Shown here piece after piece: positions 47,354-57,280 of a stretch of 64,000 nucleotides of DNA; the stretch's first letter is position 1; each line of letters starts with the position of its first letter. This DNA comes from Wallacemonas rigidus. Taxonomy: Eukaryota; Euglenozoa; Kinetoplastea; Trypanosomatida; Trypanosomatidae. The DNA lies in the NCBI GenBank assembly GCA_030849045.1, contig JASAOL010000610.1, positions 62,001 to 126,000 of the forward strand, read 5' to 3'. The notes below the pieces were generated by a model. It was not told the DNA's origin, ran no database searches, and saw only the letters and a program-made list of their open reading frames with translations. The translations under genes and the position numbers were made by a program.

Positions 47354-48606
47354 ACGTGCATGAGCACGTGGGGAAGGGGAAGGAGAAAAAGAAGATAACA
47401 ACAAGGAAGCGGAAGCGGAGGTCGTACGCGTTCTTGTGGACGTTGCTTCTGTGATGTGGCTCGTCCGCTCTGGTGCTGAGATAAGAAGACATGTTGTTGT
47501 TGTTTTGTTGGCACCCCGATCCTTCTTTTTTTATTGTTGTCGTTTGTCTGTATCTGCATGATGTGATCACGCAACCAATCCAAAAAAAAAAAAAAAGGAA
47601 GTCACCAACGGCGCCCTACCGGGAACGCAGGACCAGCAAACCGCAGGTGTGTGAAGCGAGATCCATCGACTGGCACCAGACGCACATGACTTGAATGCGG
47701 TGTCGTCCGCGCCAAGTTGCCGACTCGAGCTCACGCCGTGTGCTGGCGTGCCCGTGCTCGGTGTGGTGAACACCACCGCTTTCTGAAAAGCACGCGGTGT
47801 CTGTGCATCCCAACAAGAACTCCGAGAAGAAGAAGAAAGGAAGAGAAACACACCAGTTGACGTGTCGCACGATGTCCATGCAAGGCGCTCATCCCACCAT
47901 GACTGCTGCGCTATTCTCATCCAACAAAAAAAAAATCAATCACATCATCCTTCTCTCTCTCTCTTCTCCTCCCCATCGACTTGTGCCGTTCGTGACGTTG
48001 CGTTGATTGACACCCGTCGCACCTTCTTTATTAATATTCTTTTTTGTTCCCTTCTGCAAGCGCACATTGATACTTGACCCCACCTGTCCCCGGCCTCAGA
48101 GCAGTTGTGGGAGATTCGCACTGGGTGAGACTATCCGCCCGACGTGCCAACGCCAGCATACGCAAACACCAGTCAGGACAAGCCATCATTCACATCCCTT
48201 GGTGCCTTTCAACGAGGCGAGTACACTTCCCACCGTGTTTTCTCTTAGTGAGTTCCTTTTTATCCTCTCTCTCTCTCTCTTGGTACTAATACACGCACTG
48301 TGGTTTTAACTAACTGTAGTGCACTCATCTGCAAGATCATTCGCCTTTTTTTTTCTTTCTTCATTTCGCCCTCTACTCCTTTTTAATTTCCCCTCCTTCT
48401 TGCGTCCTTTTTTATTTTCCGTGAACCGTTCTCCCAGTGTTTCTGTGCATAACGAGATCGCGTCGCGGTAAAAATTAAGATCAAAAAATAAGCGCCTGCG
48501 GAAAAACAATACACGCAAACAAACGACGGTTTGTGCCTCGCCTTCTCCGTATCACGTCGAGTCGGCACACACCTCAACATCAAAGCGCAGCGTCCTATCA
48601 CACCAA
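47354..48606. other. 1.25 kb spacer (eIF4AIII to CaaX protein)
   Basis: No supported gene. GTT repeat (47491-47504), A-run (47581-47596), CT repeat (47952-47964), CT repeat (48266-48281), and a long T/CT-rich tract (48344-48420) leading to AG 48436-48437. Confidence 0.65.
48344..48437 (+). promoter_or_regulatory. Predicted spliced-leader acceptor for CaaX protein gene
   Basis: A long pyrimidine-rich tract is followed by AG 48436-48437; the 169-nt leader has no ATG before 48607. Confidence 0.55.
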
Positions 48607-51057
48607 ATGGTGGTGCCTACAAATCAGAGCACCGGGCAGCCACAGCCCGGAGCGATGCCATATTCACCGTTCATCGCGGCGAGCGATGTCAGTTGTACAC
48701 ACACCCGCTCAGACAAGAGCGATGCGGAGCCAACGACGCACGCACGCGTTTTCAACTTCATGTCTTTTCGTAGCTTTCTCAGCCGTACTCATCACGACGA
48801 TGAGGACGAACAACGACAGAACTCGCCGGTCACCATCAGCGCCTCGAGTGCGGACAAGCAGGCGTTTCAGGTAGACGTAGCTGACATACGGTCTCTCCAC
48901 TCGAGCGATAGGGACGACGATTGTGGCACAGCAGGCCTCACGCCTTCTTACGATCCGGATGACGCGCGTCGGGATACACAGTCCACAGCCCACAGTGGAG
49001 GAGCCCCCCATACCGCCGCACGCGGAGGTATGCTCGAGTCACGGGATCCAAGCGCGTATATGGCGCCCTGTACCGCACCGCGTATGCTCCAAGTCCATGG
49101 GATGTCTGTGGAGATCGTGCCGGATGCCGCGAGCCCTGCCGCCTGTGCGTACATCGTCGGCGAGTACCCGCGCCGCCTTGGTCTGTCCGAAGCGCAGTAC
49201 CGGCTTCTGCTCGACCGTCAACAACGCCTCGCAGATGTCACGACTCTTGTCACGCGCTATCAGCGCACTGCGAGTCTGCAGTCGATGGACGACCTCACAG
49301 CGCAACGCCGCGAAGCGTCGCACGCAGCTGGTGCCTCTGCCGACAGCAACAGAGTCGGTCAAGGCAGCTGCCCCAAGAGTCGCGTGGCCTCCCCGCCCCC
49401 ACCCGTTTCGCTTTCCGTAGACATTGACGCAGACGAATCGGTGACAAGATCGCCGCTCGGCAGCAGCAGTCCGCGTCGGCTGCGTTCAGGTGGTGCTGAT
49501 CGGGCAGCACGATGCACAGACACCACTTCCACACACCTGGGCAATGCACGCGCCGCACAGGCCGTCGCCGTTGCCCCGTCGTGCCTGAGCGACCCCTACG
49601 CACACTTTCTGTTCTTCTGTGCGATGGTCGCGCAGAGAGTCGCACTGCTGGAAACGCTCGCGGACGGTCTCGCAGAGGACCTCGCGGAGGCACAGCAACG
49701 GTGCGCCACGGCTCTTCGCTACAAGCGTACGCAGCGCTCAGACAAGGCAGACCGTGAGCGTCTCCGTGCCGTTCACGTACTCCTTTGTCTATGGCGGAAC
49801 CGTGCGAACAACAAGGTGGCTACGGCGGCTGTGTACACTGAGGCTGTGGAGTGCATGGATGCCTTGCCGCTCGTTATGCCTCTCGCCGCACGTGAGGTGT
49901 CGACGGCCAGCGGCGCACGCAGGTCCTCGTCTGCGGTTTCTTCCGGTCGACGCCGGCGTGCTGCGCCAAGAGCCGTGGTCGAAGACGTCATCCACGCCCC
50001 GTGGGTCACCGCAGACGAGGCCGCCGCGCGGGCTGTCTTCTTGCAGGACGCAGCAAGCTTGAGTGCCGCGCAGGAGCAGCACATCCGCACCCTCGCCGCT
50101 GACATCACCGCCGCCTACGAGCATCAAGCGCGGACATCTGAGGCGATTGAATTTTTTCTGGTACACGTCAGTGAGAAGCTGTTTCAAGGACAGGCGCACT
50201 CATCACAGACGCGTTCATCGCAAACACGCAAAAAGACGGCCTCACCTGTGAGCTGGCGACGTCGGTTGTTGGAAGAGAGCGGTGATGAGGTAGTCGCTGA
50301 GCTTCTGCTCGCGCAGCTGCTCTTCTTCAACGACCGCACAGCCACGCTAGGTGGTGCAGGCGCCAGCGCTACGGTCATACGCACGCCGGATGCTGATGTG
50401 CTCTCTCTGCCCGCAGCGACGAACCCAGCCGTGTCGTTTGTGCCGGTGTCCCCACTTCAGTTGCTGTCCTCGCCCCTGCCGCCGGCAATCAAATCGGTCT
50501 CTGCGTATACGTCGAATGACAGACAGAATCAGGGCAGCGTCGGCACGCCCCTGTCCCGCTCCGCCTCCGCCCGCACGGCACGCCCGAAGCGCGTGAGTTT
50601 TCTTCTGGAGGAGACGCCGACAATGACGAGGCGTACCTCTGCGCCAACCGCCTTCTGTGTGCGCGCACCGGGTCATGTTGAGCAGCTCATGACGTGGATG
50701 GCTTCCCAGCGTGCGGCCGTCATGCACAGCATCAGTGACGACGCCATGCGGCTGGCGCACGTGGAGCAGGTGAACTACTTCAAGCTCATACAGCTCGGCG
50801 GCGGTGGCTTTTCACGACCGGCAACGATGACCGCACACACGCCAGGTCGAACGTCGTATTCTGCTTTTAGCGCGCGGAGCCTGGACAGGAGCACACTCGT
50901 ATGCCCGTCGACGAGGCCTCGGACTAGCCCCAGCTCGGCGCGGTCGGCGAGCGCGGATAGCCGCCGTGACGCGGTGCATGACACAGAGACGGGCTCTCGC
51001 CTGTCGCGAAAAGAGAATGTCTCATGCGGGAACCCGTCTAAGTGCGTGATGATGTAA
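48607..51057 (+). CDS. 816-aa protein with C-terminal CaaX prenylation box, function unknown
   Basis: No family recognised. The last four residues are C-V-M-M (813-816), a canonical CaaX box; X = Met favours farnesylation, as for Ras and lamins. It is preceded by polar residues (NVSCGNPSK), with a second Cys at about 807 that could be palmitoylated. There is no signal peptide or TM helix, so membrane attachment would be by lipid. The N-terminus is Ser/Asp-rich and disordered. Ordered helical segments lie at about 160-235 (LGLSEAQYRLLLDRQQRLADV), 320-430 (AHFLFFCAMVAQRVALLETL, then AVHVLLCLWRNRANNKVATAAVY), 460-525 and 680-735. A 2.5 kb spacer follows, carrying structured and AU/GU-rich elements. 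Confidence 0.82.
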   Translation: MVVPTNQSTGQPQPGAMPYSPFIAASDVSCTHTRSDKSDAEPTTHARVFNFMSFRSFLSRTHHDDEDEQRQNSPVTISASSADKQAFQVDVADIRSLHSSDRDDDCGTAGLTPSYDPDDARRDTQSTAHSGGAPHTAARGGMLESRDPSAYMAPCTAPRMLQVHGMSVEIVPDAASPAACAYIVGEYPRRLGLSEAQYRLLLDRQQRLADVTTLVTRYQRTASLQSMDDLTAQRREASHAAGASADSNRVGQGSCPKSRVASPPPPVSLSVDIDADESVTRSPLGSSSPRRLRSGGADRAARCTDTTSTHLGNARAAQAVAVAPSCLSDPYAHFLFFCAMVAQRVALLETLADGLAEDLAEAQQRCATALRYKRTQRSDKADRERLRAVHVLLCLWRNRANNKVATAAVYTEAVECMDALPLVMPLAAREVSTASGARRSSSAVSSGRRRRAAPRAVVEDVIHAPWVTADEAAARAVFLQDAASLSAAQEQHIRTLAADITAAYEHQARTSEAIEFFLVHVSEKLFQGQAHSSQTRSSQTRKKTASPVSWRRRLLEESGDEVVAELLLAQLLFFNDRTATLGGAGASATVIRTPDADVLSLPAATNPAVSFVPVSPLQLLSSPLPPAIKSVSAYTSNDRQNQGSVGTPLSRSASARTARPKRVSFLLEETPTMTRRTSAPTAFCVRAPGHVEQLMTWMASQRAAVMHSISDDAMRLAHVEQVNYFKLIQLGGGGFSRPATMTAHTPGRTSYSAFSARSLDRSTLVCPSTRPRTSPSSARSASADSRRDAVHDTETGSRLSRKENVSCGNPSKCVMM

Positions 51058-52536
51058 TGTGACTGCATTATCCCTGTCTGTCTACATCGACACAGGAAGC
51101 CAAAGAAAAAGAGACATCACGGCCGACTGCAGATGGTGCGAACGCTCGAGGATCGTCGCGGTGGCGCACTCTTGCTCGTTTGTGTGTCGTGTTGTGGTGG
51201 CTGCCCACCACGTGCCAGTCGCCAAGAATACAAGGAAAACGCGACAAGAGAGAGAGACACGTTCGCACTTGTCGATTCGTATTACCAAAACCCGAAGGTG
51301 TGTGCACCCGCAGGCCGCTTGTTTGTTGTCGTCGTTGGTCCGGGCGTTGTGGCTCTCCTGGTTTGTTCCGGTGTTGATTCGACTGTTTGAGACAGGTACT
51401 CGCTCTCCCGATGTCAGGTTGTTGTACGTCTTCTTATTCTTGACATTCAGTCTTAGTTTTTTTTTGTCGTGACGCTTTTAACTCTTCATTTGTCTTGCAC
51501 CAAGACACACCTTTTTTCTTCTTAGTGGTTGCTCTCCTAGTTTGTGTTTTCCCTTTTTGTTTCTCGTCGTTTCCAGATACTTTTCTTTCTTTTCGCATTT
51601 GTGGTCGCGGCCTCATGTCTTTTTCTCCGAAGACACACAGATGAACCAGGCGTTTGTGTTCCTAAACGTACAGTACACTTTACGAAGCGCACACACACAC
51701 ACATCGAATCGCTGAGGCAGTGGTAGCCACACCCGACTTTTTTTTTCTCGCAGCTACTCGCCTCCTCTTTTTTCTTTTCTGTTTTCTTCTTCTTCTTCTT
51801 TTCTCTGACTCTTACTGTTGTGCCCGCAAATGGAAAAAAAAAAACGCAGCAGTTCTCTCTTAACGTCAGTCTCGCCTCGCACACACTTGCTTTCCCCTGA
51901 CCCACGTGTCACAAACGGTATATCCGCGTCGTCCCGGTCACCGCTGGGAACAGTGAGTAAACGGCAACAACATCGATGGGATGCGACCGCTCTTCCTCGA
52001 AGTTGTGACGTCGGTAAAATAATAGGGAAGAAAGAGGAAGCTAAACGACGTGAAGAAGAGGAGGCGTGCACAGAGACTGTCATTCGCCGCCGCGCACTTT
52101 GTGACGGTAGTGATGTGTTCTCGTGTCGTGTTCTTCGATTTCTCCGGCGTGTTGGTCCTGTGCTCTTTCTTCGTCTATTTCTGTCACTTGTATAGCCGCT
52201 TCATCCTCTGGCTCAGGGTTGGTCCACGCTCTTTTTTTTTTTTCCGCTCTTTTTTGTTTGTCTCTTTGTTTGTTTCACCCGCCATCCCTCGCTTGTTTAC
52301 TCGCGTGGCTTTTCTTTTCCAGTTGTTGTTGACAGTGCGTTCTCGTAATGACGGACGCGTGTAGTGTGCAATGCGGGACAACGCGGCGAACGAGAGAGTG
52401 TTCAGAAAAGGGGGAAAAAGAGCGCTGATTGTCAACCTGGGAAAATCTACAAGTTGTCGTGAGGATCGGGCATTGCTTTTTTCTCGCCGAATGGGGCGGG
52501 AAACAAACAAACGAGGAAAAGGGAAACGAGGTTGAT

Positions 52537-52586
52537 AGCTGTACGCGCCTGTGTCATACACGTTAGCGGCACAGGCGCGTACAGTT
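52537..52586 (+). other. Perfect 15-bp inverted repeat (predicted RNA hairpin)
   Basis: Arms 52539-52553 and 52570-52584 are exact reverse complements (first arm CTGTACGCGCCTGTG). The loop is 16 nt, and A-U plus G-U pairs could extend the base by 2 bp. It is GC-rich in a T-rich neighbourhood. Confidence 0.85.
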
Positions 52587-52919
52587 TACCTCATTCTCTT
52601 CCGCTCGCACGATCTGAGCATGCTTTAGGTTACGTCCACTATCTTTACGTGCCCATCATTTTCGTTGTTTTTTTTTTTTTAACACTTATGCTTTTCCGTC
52701 CTCATCTTTCGGTTTTCCCCTCTTGTTTACCTTTTTGAGTTGGTGTTCAAGGTGCCATTGTGTTTCGTCCGCGTGCTTCCTCTTGCTGGATCATTTCCCA
52801 GTGCCTAGCTGTCCACATGTTGTGTGTACCAATGTACTGGTGATGGCGCCTATCACGTGTGTGCATCGCGACACTGAAGAAGCGGTAGCCCCTTTTTTCG
52901 CATCATCTCTCCAGTTATG

Positions 52920-52963
52920 ATTTATTTATTTATTTTGGTGTGTGTGTGTGTGTGTGTGTGTGT
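52920..52963 (+). repeat. AU-rich (ATTTA)n element joined to a (GT)n repeat
   Basis: Overlapping ATTTA pentamers at 52920-52936 run straight into 13 GT units (52938-52963). In the transcript these read as an AU-rich element (contains UUAUUUAUU) followed by a GU-rich element, both known instability signals in other eukaryotes. U-rich and AU-rich 3' UTR elements also control trypanosomatid mRNAs. Confidence 0.75.
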
Positions 52964-53456
52964 TTATTGCGTGTCTCATCAAACTGGAAACAAGAAAAGG
53001 TAGTCTCGTTGTGTCGCTCCTCCTTTGCTCTTGTCTCTCACGAACAATGGTTCTCAACGTCACTCATTTGTGAATTGTGAGTGGTTGTGTCCATGTTTTT
53101 CTTGTTTGTTGAGCGCCTTGGCTCCTTCGTACAACACAACCGTATCTTTTCGATCTTCCTCTCTCTTCTTTTCTTCATCTCGTCTTGTGCTGTGAGACAA
53201 AGACGAACGAGGGAAAAAAGGAATAAGATGATTGTGCGGCGGCGCTGCTCTCCCCGCCCTTGACCTCAACGAGGGCCTTCAACTGCGGGGAATGAATCAA
53301 AAAAAAAAAAAGCGAAGCGGGATAGTGTGGTATTTGTGCAAAGCAAACACTGCTTCTCCTGAGGTGCTACCAGCATCGCCTCGAGACGATCTCGTGATTG
53401 TCAGGTTCACTGACAGTGTCTATCACTTACGTTTCAACATGTCACCTGCCGATATT

Positions 53457-53541
53457 TCTCTCTCTGTCTTACTCTCTTTTCCCTCTATTTTCTTTCCTTG
53501 TTCGTGCGCATCCACGCGCTTGTGGCATCGCTCACTTAAAG
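53457..53541 (+). promoter_or_regulatory. Predicted spliced-leader acceptor for SNARE gene
   Basis: A CT/T-rich tract (53457-53500) is followed by AG 53540-53541, a 29-nt leader with no other ATG before 53571. This supports the short protein over the frame open from 53232. Confidence 0.5.
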
Positions 53542-53570
53542 GAAGCTGCGCTGACACCGACGCGCCTCTG

Positions 53571-54551
53571 ATGGACCGTCTCCCACAACTAAAGGCCGCC
53601 GCAGGCCTTGGTGGCGCACCACCACCAGGTCTGAGTGTTCGCAACTACGACGATGACGGCACGCCTCACCCCAGTCTCGATTCAACCTCTGTTGCCATCA
53701 TCCCTGTGAGCGAGATCGACAAGGATGCCAGCGACGTGCTCGATGCTTTTTACATGGATGTGGAGAAGGTGGCGGCGACGATGCGGGACATGGAGAATTT
53801 GACCATGCAGCTGCAGCAGCGCCATGCTGAGAACGTTCAGACGGTCGATGATGCGCGCTCCAAGGCACTGAGGACGGAGATTGAGCAGCTCAGTGAGGAG
53901 GTATCGCAGCGGGCGAAGGTGGCCAAGGAGCGCCTCGATGCGATGAGCGCTGGCACCGCAAAGCTGAAGGACCCGCCGGAGATGATCGAAGGCAACAGTG
54001 CTGTCATCCGCATCCAAGAGAACCTCTACACCTTTATGGTCACGCGACTCACCGCATGCATGGCCAACTACCAACGACATCAGGACGCGAACCAGAAGTT
54101 CTACAAGGCGCAGACGTTTCGCCAGATCAAGATTGGTTACACAAACCCCGATGGTTCGACCATTGACGATGCGACCGCAGAGAGTCTGACGCAGCAAGTG
54201 ATGGAGAACAACATGACAAGCTACGTCTTCCAGCAGAGTCGTGATGTGCTGGCGTCGGCGATCGAGACGCGTAATGATATCTATCGTATTGAGCAGTCGA
54301 TGCGGAACTTGAATCAACTCTTCAATGATCTGGCCTTTCTTGTCAATGAGCAGGGTGAGCTGATGGATGTCATTCTCGCTAACGTGCAGGCCAGCACGCG
54401 GTACGTCGAGAAGGGCCGTAAAGAGCTCAAGAAGGCGCGTCAGTACCAAAAGAAGAGTCGAAAGAAGATGATCTGCTGTATTGTGTGTCTTATTATTATC
54501 GTCGTCCTCTTTGTCGTGGTGGGTGTGATTGCGGGGACGATCAAGCTCTGA
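53571..54551 (+). CDS. Qa-SNARE (syntaxin family)
   Basis: 326 aa, typical syntaxin length. After a ~55-residue N-terminal peptide come three helical regions (about 60-180: VAATMRDMENLTMQLQQRHA; RTEIEQLSEEVSQRAKVAKE; TRLTACMANYQRHQDANQKF) matching the Habc bundle. The SNARE motif (about 230-295) has the zero-layer glutamine Q261 in LAFLVNEQGELMDVIL, characteristic of Qa-SNAREs. A Lys-rich juxtamembrane stretch leads into a C-terminal anchor (300-326, MICCIVCLIIIVVLFVVVG); Cys residues at its start are likely palmitoylation sites. It drives membrane fusion, and the lack of a long tail after the TM fits a tail-anchored protein. The plasma-membrane syntaxin-1-like subgroup is most probable, but the compartment is inferred. 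Confidence 0.9.
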   Translation: MDRLPQLKAAAGLGGAPPPGLSVRNYDDDGTPHPSLDSTSVAIIPVSEIDKDASDVLDAFYMDVEKVAATMRDMENLTMQLQQRHAENVQTVDDARSKALRTEIEQLSEEVSQRAKVAKERLDAMSAGTAKLKDPPEMIEGNSAVIRIQENLYTFMVTRLTACMANYQRHQDANQKFYKAQTFRQIKIGYTNPDGSTIDDATAESLTQQVMENNMTSYVFQQSRDVLASAIETRNDIYRIEQSMRNLNQLFNDLAFLVNEQGELMDVILANVQASTRYVEKGRKELKKARQYQKKSRKKMICCIVCLIIIVVLFVVVGVIAGTIKL

Positions 54552-55189
54552 TGCGCGCCACGTGGAAGGCGAAAGGAATAGGCATGACCAATCCGTGTGG
54601 TGAAGAGAAAATGTACATTTGATATTCATTTTTTTTTTTCCGCTAACTCTTTGATGCGATTATACATGCGCGCTGTGTTCATCCCCATCCCGTGCTTTAT
54701 TTTCTTTTCTTTTTTTTTTTTCGATGGGGGTGCCAGCTGGTGCGTCATCTCGGAAGCGAGCGAAAGAATCACCGACTAGTAGATTGTCGCAACCTGTCAT
54801 GTTGTGCTGGATGCACGATGCGCTGACCCTTCAGCCTACGTCCCTACTCTTCTCAACAACCGTTTCAGCGGTTACTCCTCGGTCTGTGTATTGCTGTTGT
54901 CGTTGTTGTCACTGTGACCTCACGCCACGGCTGCTCCTCTCGTACGTGTGTGCACACACGGAGGCACACGCACGCCGCACTCAATGTACAATCTTCACTG
55001 TCCGCCCTTGCGTTCTCCTACCCGGCGCTGACCCCGCTCTCGACTGACCTGGTTTCTCCAGTGTCAACAACAGTCTCCGACGCTGCCCTGCTCTAGCCCG
55101 AAAAGAAGAACGATAGACAACAAAACCAAACAAAGCTAAGCCGAAAGAAAGAAGAAAAAAACACAGAAGCGACATCCCAGACGGTCCCA
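54552..55189. other. Spacer (SNARE to mitochondrial-type gene)
   Basis: No gene. T-runs (54629-54640, 54702-54722), a CT/CA-rich stretch (54995-55060) with AG 55060-55061 as a possible splice acceptor, and an A-rich leader (55098-55162). Confidence 0.65.
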
Positions 55190-56155
55190 ATGCTGCGTCG
55201 CTTCGAGCTTTCCGTTGTTGCCATGCGTAGCACCGCGGCCGCTGCCGCGAGTGTGGCCGCTGTCGGTGCGCGTTTTTACGTTGTTCAGCCCACCGCCTCT
55301 TCAACGATCCCCACCTCGCACTCGATGCGCCGCCTGCACAGTGTCCGCGCCCTCCCGACACACGCGAGCGCAGGTCCTGCGGCGGCGGCTCTGATGACGT
55401 CGACGTCTCTCCAGACAGCCAGTCGCTTCGGTTTCTTCGGCCGCTTCCGTGGGAATCGGGATCCTAAAGTGGCTGTCGACAGTGCAAGCTTTGACAAGAC
55501 CGCGGCACACTACAGTGGGAAGCTCTTCGGTCTGCCAGCGGATGACGTCGTCTTCTACGTCAAGGTCACCGCTGCGGCGGTGGTCTGCCTTGTTGTCATC
55601 TACATCTTCCTCAAGGGCTATGTGCTGCTCTCACATTTTAGTCTTCAGAACGTCGCCCGCATGGGGTTCTTTGCCGGCTTCTTCACCTGCCTCGTCGCTG
55701 TCACGACGGCCGTGTCGATGACGCGCCGCGTACAGATCAACGCCAACGCCGTCTACAATCAGTCGATCGCGCTGGTCATGCGTCATGAGAAGGTGCAGCA
55801 GTTCCTTGGCAGCCACCCGCAGACAAGCGAGTTCAAGTCGTACTGCGCCACCGGTGGGTTCAAACTGCCCCTCGCACGCCGCATTCGATCAGGCACGTAC
55901 GAGCTGTCCGACCTCCTTGGGCTGAAACAGCGCCGTCTCCAGATGCTCTTCGCGCTCAAGAACCCCACAACAGGCCGCGAGGGTCTTGTTTCGTGTGACG
56001 TCCGGAAGGAAACGACAGGTTTTCTGTCGTACACGAACGTCTACCGCTCCCTCGCGGTGACCTTGACAGATCCTGCCAAAGGCAGCAAGGAGGCGGAGAC
56101 CATCATTCTGCTGGGTAAGCCCGACGACGTCGTCTACAAGTCCCTGATTCGTTGA
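55190..56155 (+). CDS. Mitochondrial two-TM protein, possibly Coa1/Tim21-like
   Basis: 321 aa. The N-terminus (MLRRFELSVVAMRSTAAAAA, with further Arg and no acid after E6 for about 85 residues) is a strong mitochondrial presequence. Two membrane helices follow at about 126-147 and 158-177, then a ~140-residue soluble domain. That domain begins with VYNQSIALVMRHEKVQQFLG and continues with FALKNPTTGREGLVSCDVRKE and SYTNVYRSLAVTLTD. A helix ending in LG, then strands with G-x-x-V and a final conserved strand, is the pattern of the Coa1/Tim21 superfamily of inner-membrane assembly or translocase subunits. The resemblance is by eye; two TM helices rather than one is unusual for those proteins. Confidence 0.72.
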   Translation: MLRRFELSVVAMRSTAAAAASVAAVGARFYVVQPTASSTIPTSHSMRRLHSVRALPTHASAGPAAAALMTSTSLQTASRFGFFGRFRGNRDPKVAVDSASFDKTAAHYSGKLFGLPADDVVFYVKVTAAAVVCLVVIYIFLKGYVLLSHFSLQNVARMGFFAGFFTCLVAVTTAVSMTRRVQINANAVYNQSIALVMRHEKVQQFLGSHPQTSEFKSYCATGGFKLPLARRIRSGTYELSDLLGLKQRRLQMLFALKNPTTGREGLVSCDVRKETTGFLSYTNVYRSLAVTLTDPAKGSKEAETIILLGKPDDVVYKSLIR

Positions 56156-56346
56156 ACAACGAACACAAGAGAGAGAGACGGCGAAAATGACACACAGCAT
56201 CCGCTGAGGGTTATGAAAAGCCCTGAAAAGCGCTATCGACAGAACTTTAAGGGCTTTGATTGGCATTGGATAGCTGTACCGTTGGGGATGAGCATTGGAA
56301 CCGTACGTATTTGAGTAACGTCCTAGTATTTTGGTGTACCCGAGTG

Positions 56347-56385
56347 CGTCTGTTTGTGTGTCGTCTGTTTGTGTGTCGTCTGTTT
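56347..56385. repeat. Short 15-bp tandem repeat
   Basis: About 2.5 copies of a CGTCTGTTTGTGTGT unit in the spacer. Confidence 0.8.
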
Positions 56386-57240
56386 CCATCCCACCCCCTT
56401 TTCTTCCTCCTCCCTTTGTTGCTCGCCGCTTTGTACGAGACATTGTTCATTTACTTGCCAAAACAGACAGCGCGTCACCTTCCTCGTGCAGCTGTCCTTG
56501 GGTTCCTCCTCTCCCTCTCACCTTCAACACCTCACTGAGATGATGCGCGGGGCACGTATGGAAGGACAGAGGCGATGGACAAAAGCACAATTGACTAACA
56601 GGAAAAAAAAAAAGAGAGAGAGCGTCTGTGTGACGACGCTATCAAAGCTCAAACAACGACGTCGTAGACTCTGACAGGGCCATGAGAGCGTGCACGACAA
56701 GGATTTCAGCTTGCTATTATTTGATAGGCACGCGGTCCTGCCTTGTGTCTTGTTAGCTCGCCTGTGCGGCAGAGCGCGTATACACAGGTACCGTCATCGC
56801 CCTTCGTTTGTGCGTACATCGTGTTTCGCTGACCTTCTCCCCTGACCTTTCCCTGACCTCCTATCGCATCAGCTGCCTCGCGTGCGGAGGTCCGGGACGG
56901 TACGTGGTGCGAGCAGCGCGCTCGATGCTGGTGGATGTTGTCCAGTCGTTTCGTATCGTGTGGTGTGACTCTTCTCTCGTTCCGTCCCCTTTCGCACCGC
57001 CCCCACCTCCACGTGACTCTCGGCACTCCCTTCTTTCCTTTATGTTTTTTTTTCTTTTTTGGCATGCACAGGCTAGAGGAGCTCTGGTCGTCGCGCCGTC
57101 TGTCACCTCTCTTGTCGCCATTTTACCCTTCTCTGTTGTTGTTGTTTTTTGGTTGTTCGCTACCGTGCCGTATCATTCTTCTCTACGCATAGACGCACGG
57201 GCAATACGTGTTGCTGTGTACCTGCGCGGCCCTACCGCTG

Positions 57241-57276
57241 ACCTCTACACTCACCACTCTCCGCCCCTTTCTGCAG
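57241..57276 (+). promoter_or_regulatory. Possible spliced-leader acceptor for serine-rich gene
   Basis: A C/T-rich tract ends in a consensus-like TGCAG at 57272-57276, only 4 nt before the ATG at 57281. The leader would be extremely short, so an upstream acceptor is also possible. Confidence 0.45.
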
Positions 57277-57280
57277 CAAA

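Larger units (their letters stand above)
51058..53570. other. 2.5 kb spacer (CaaX protein to SNARE), probably long 3' UTR
   Basis: No supported gene. T-rich tracts (51459-51467, 51736-51800, 52230-52262, 52667-52681), A-runs, a perfect 15-bp inverted repeat (52539-52584), an ATTTA array plus GT repeat (52920-52963), and a CT/T-rich tract (53457-53500) with AG 53540-53541 for the SNARE gene. Most of it is probably 3' UTR of the CaaX gene. Confidence 0.6.
56156..57280. other. 1.1 kb spacer (mitochondrial-type gene to serine-rich gene)
   Basis: No supported gene. A 15-bp tandem (2.5 copies, 56347-56385), an A-run (56603-56613), T-rich tracts (57043-57060) and a GTT repeat (57135-57149). A CT/C-rich tract (57241-57272) ends at AG 57275-57276. 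Confidence 0.65.
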
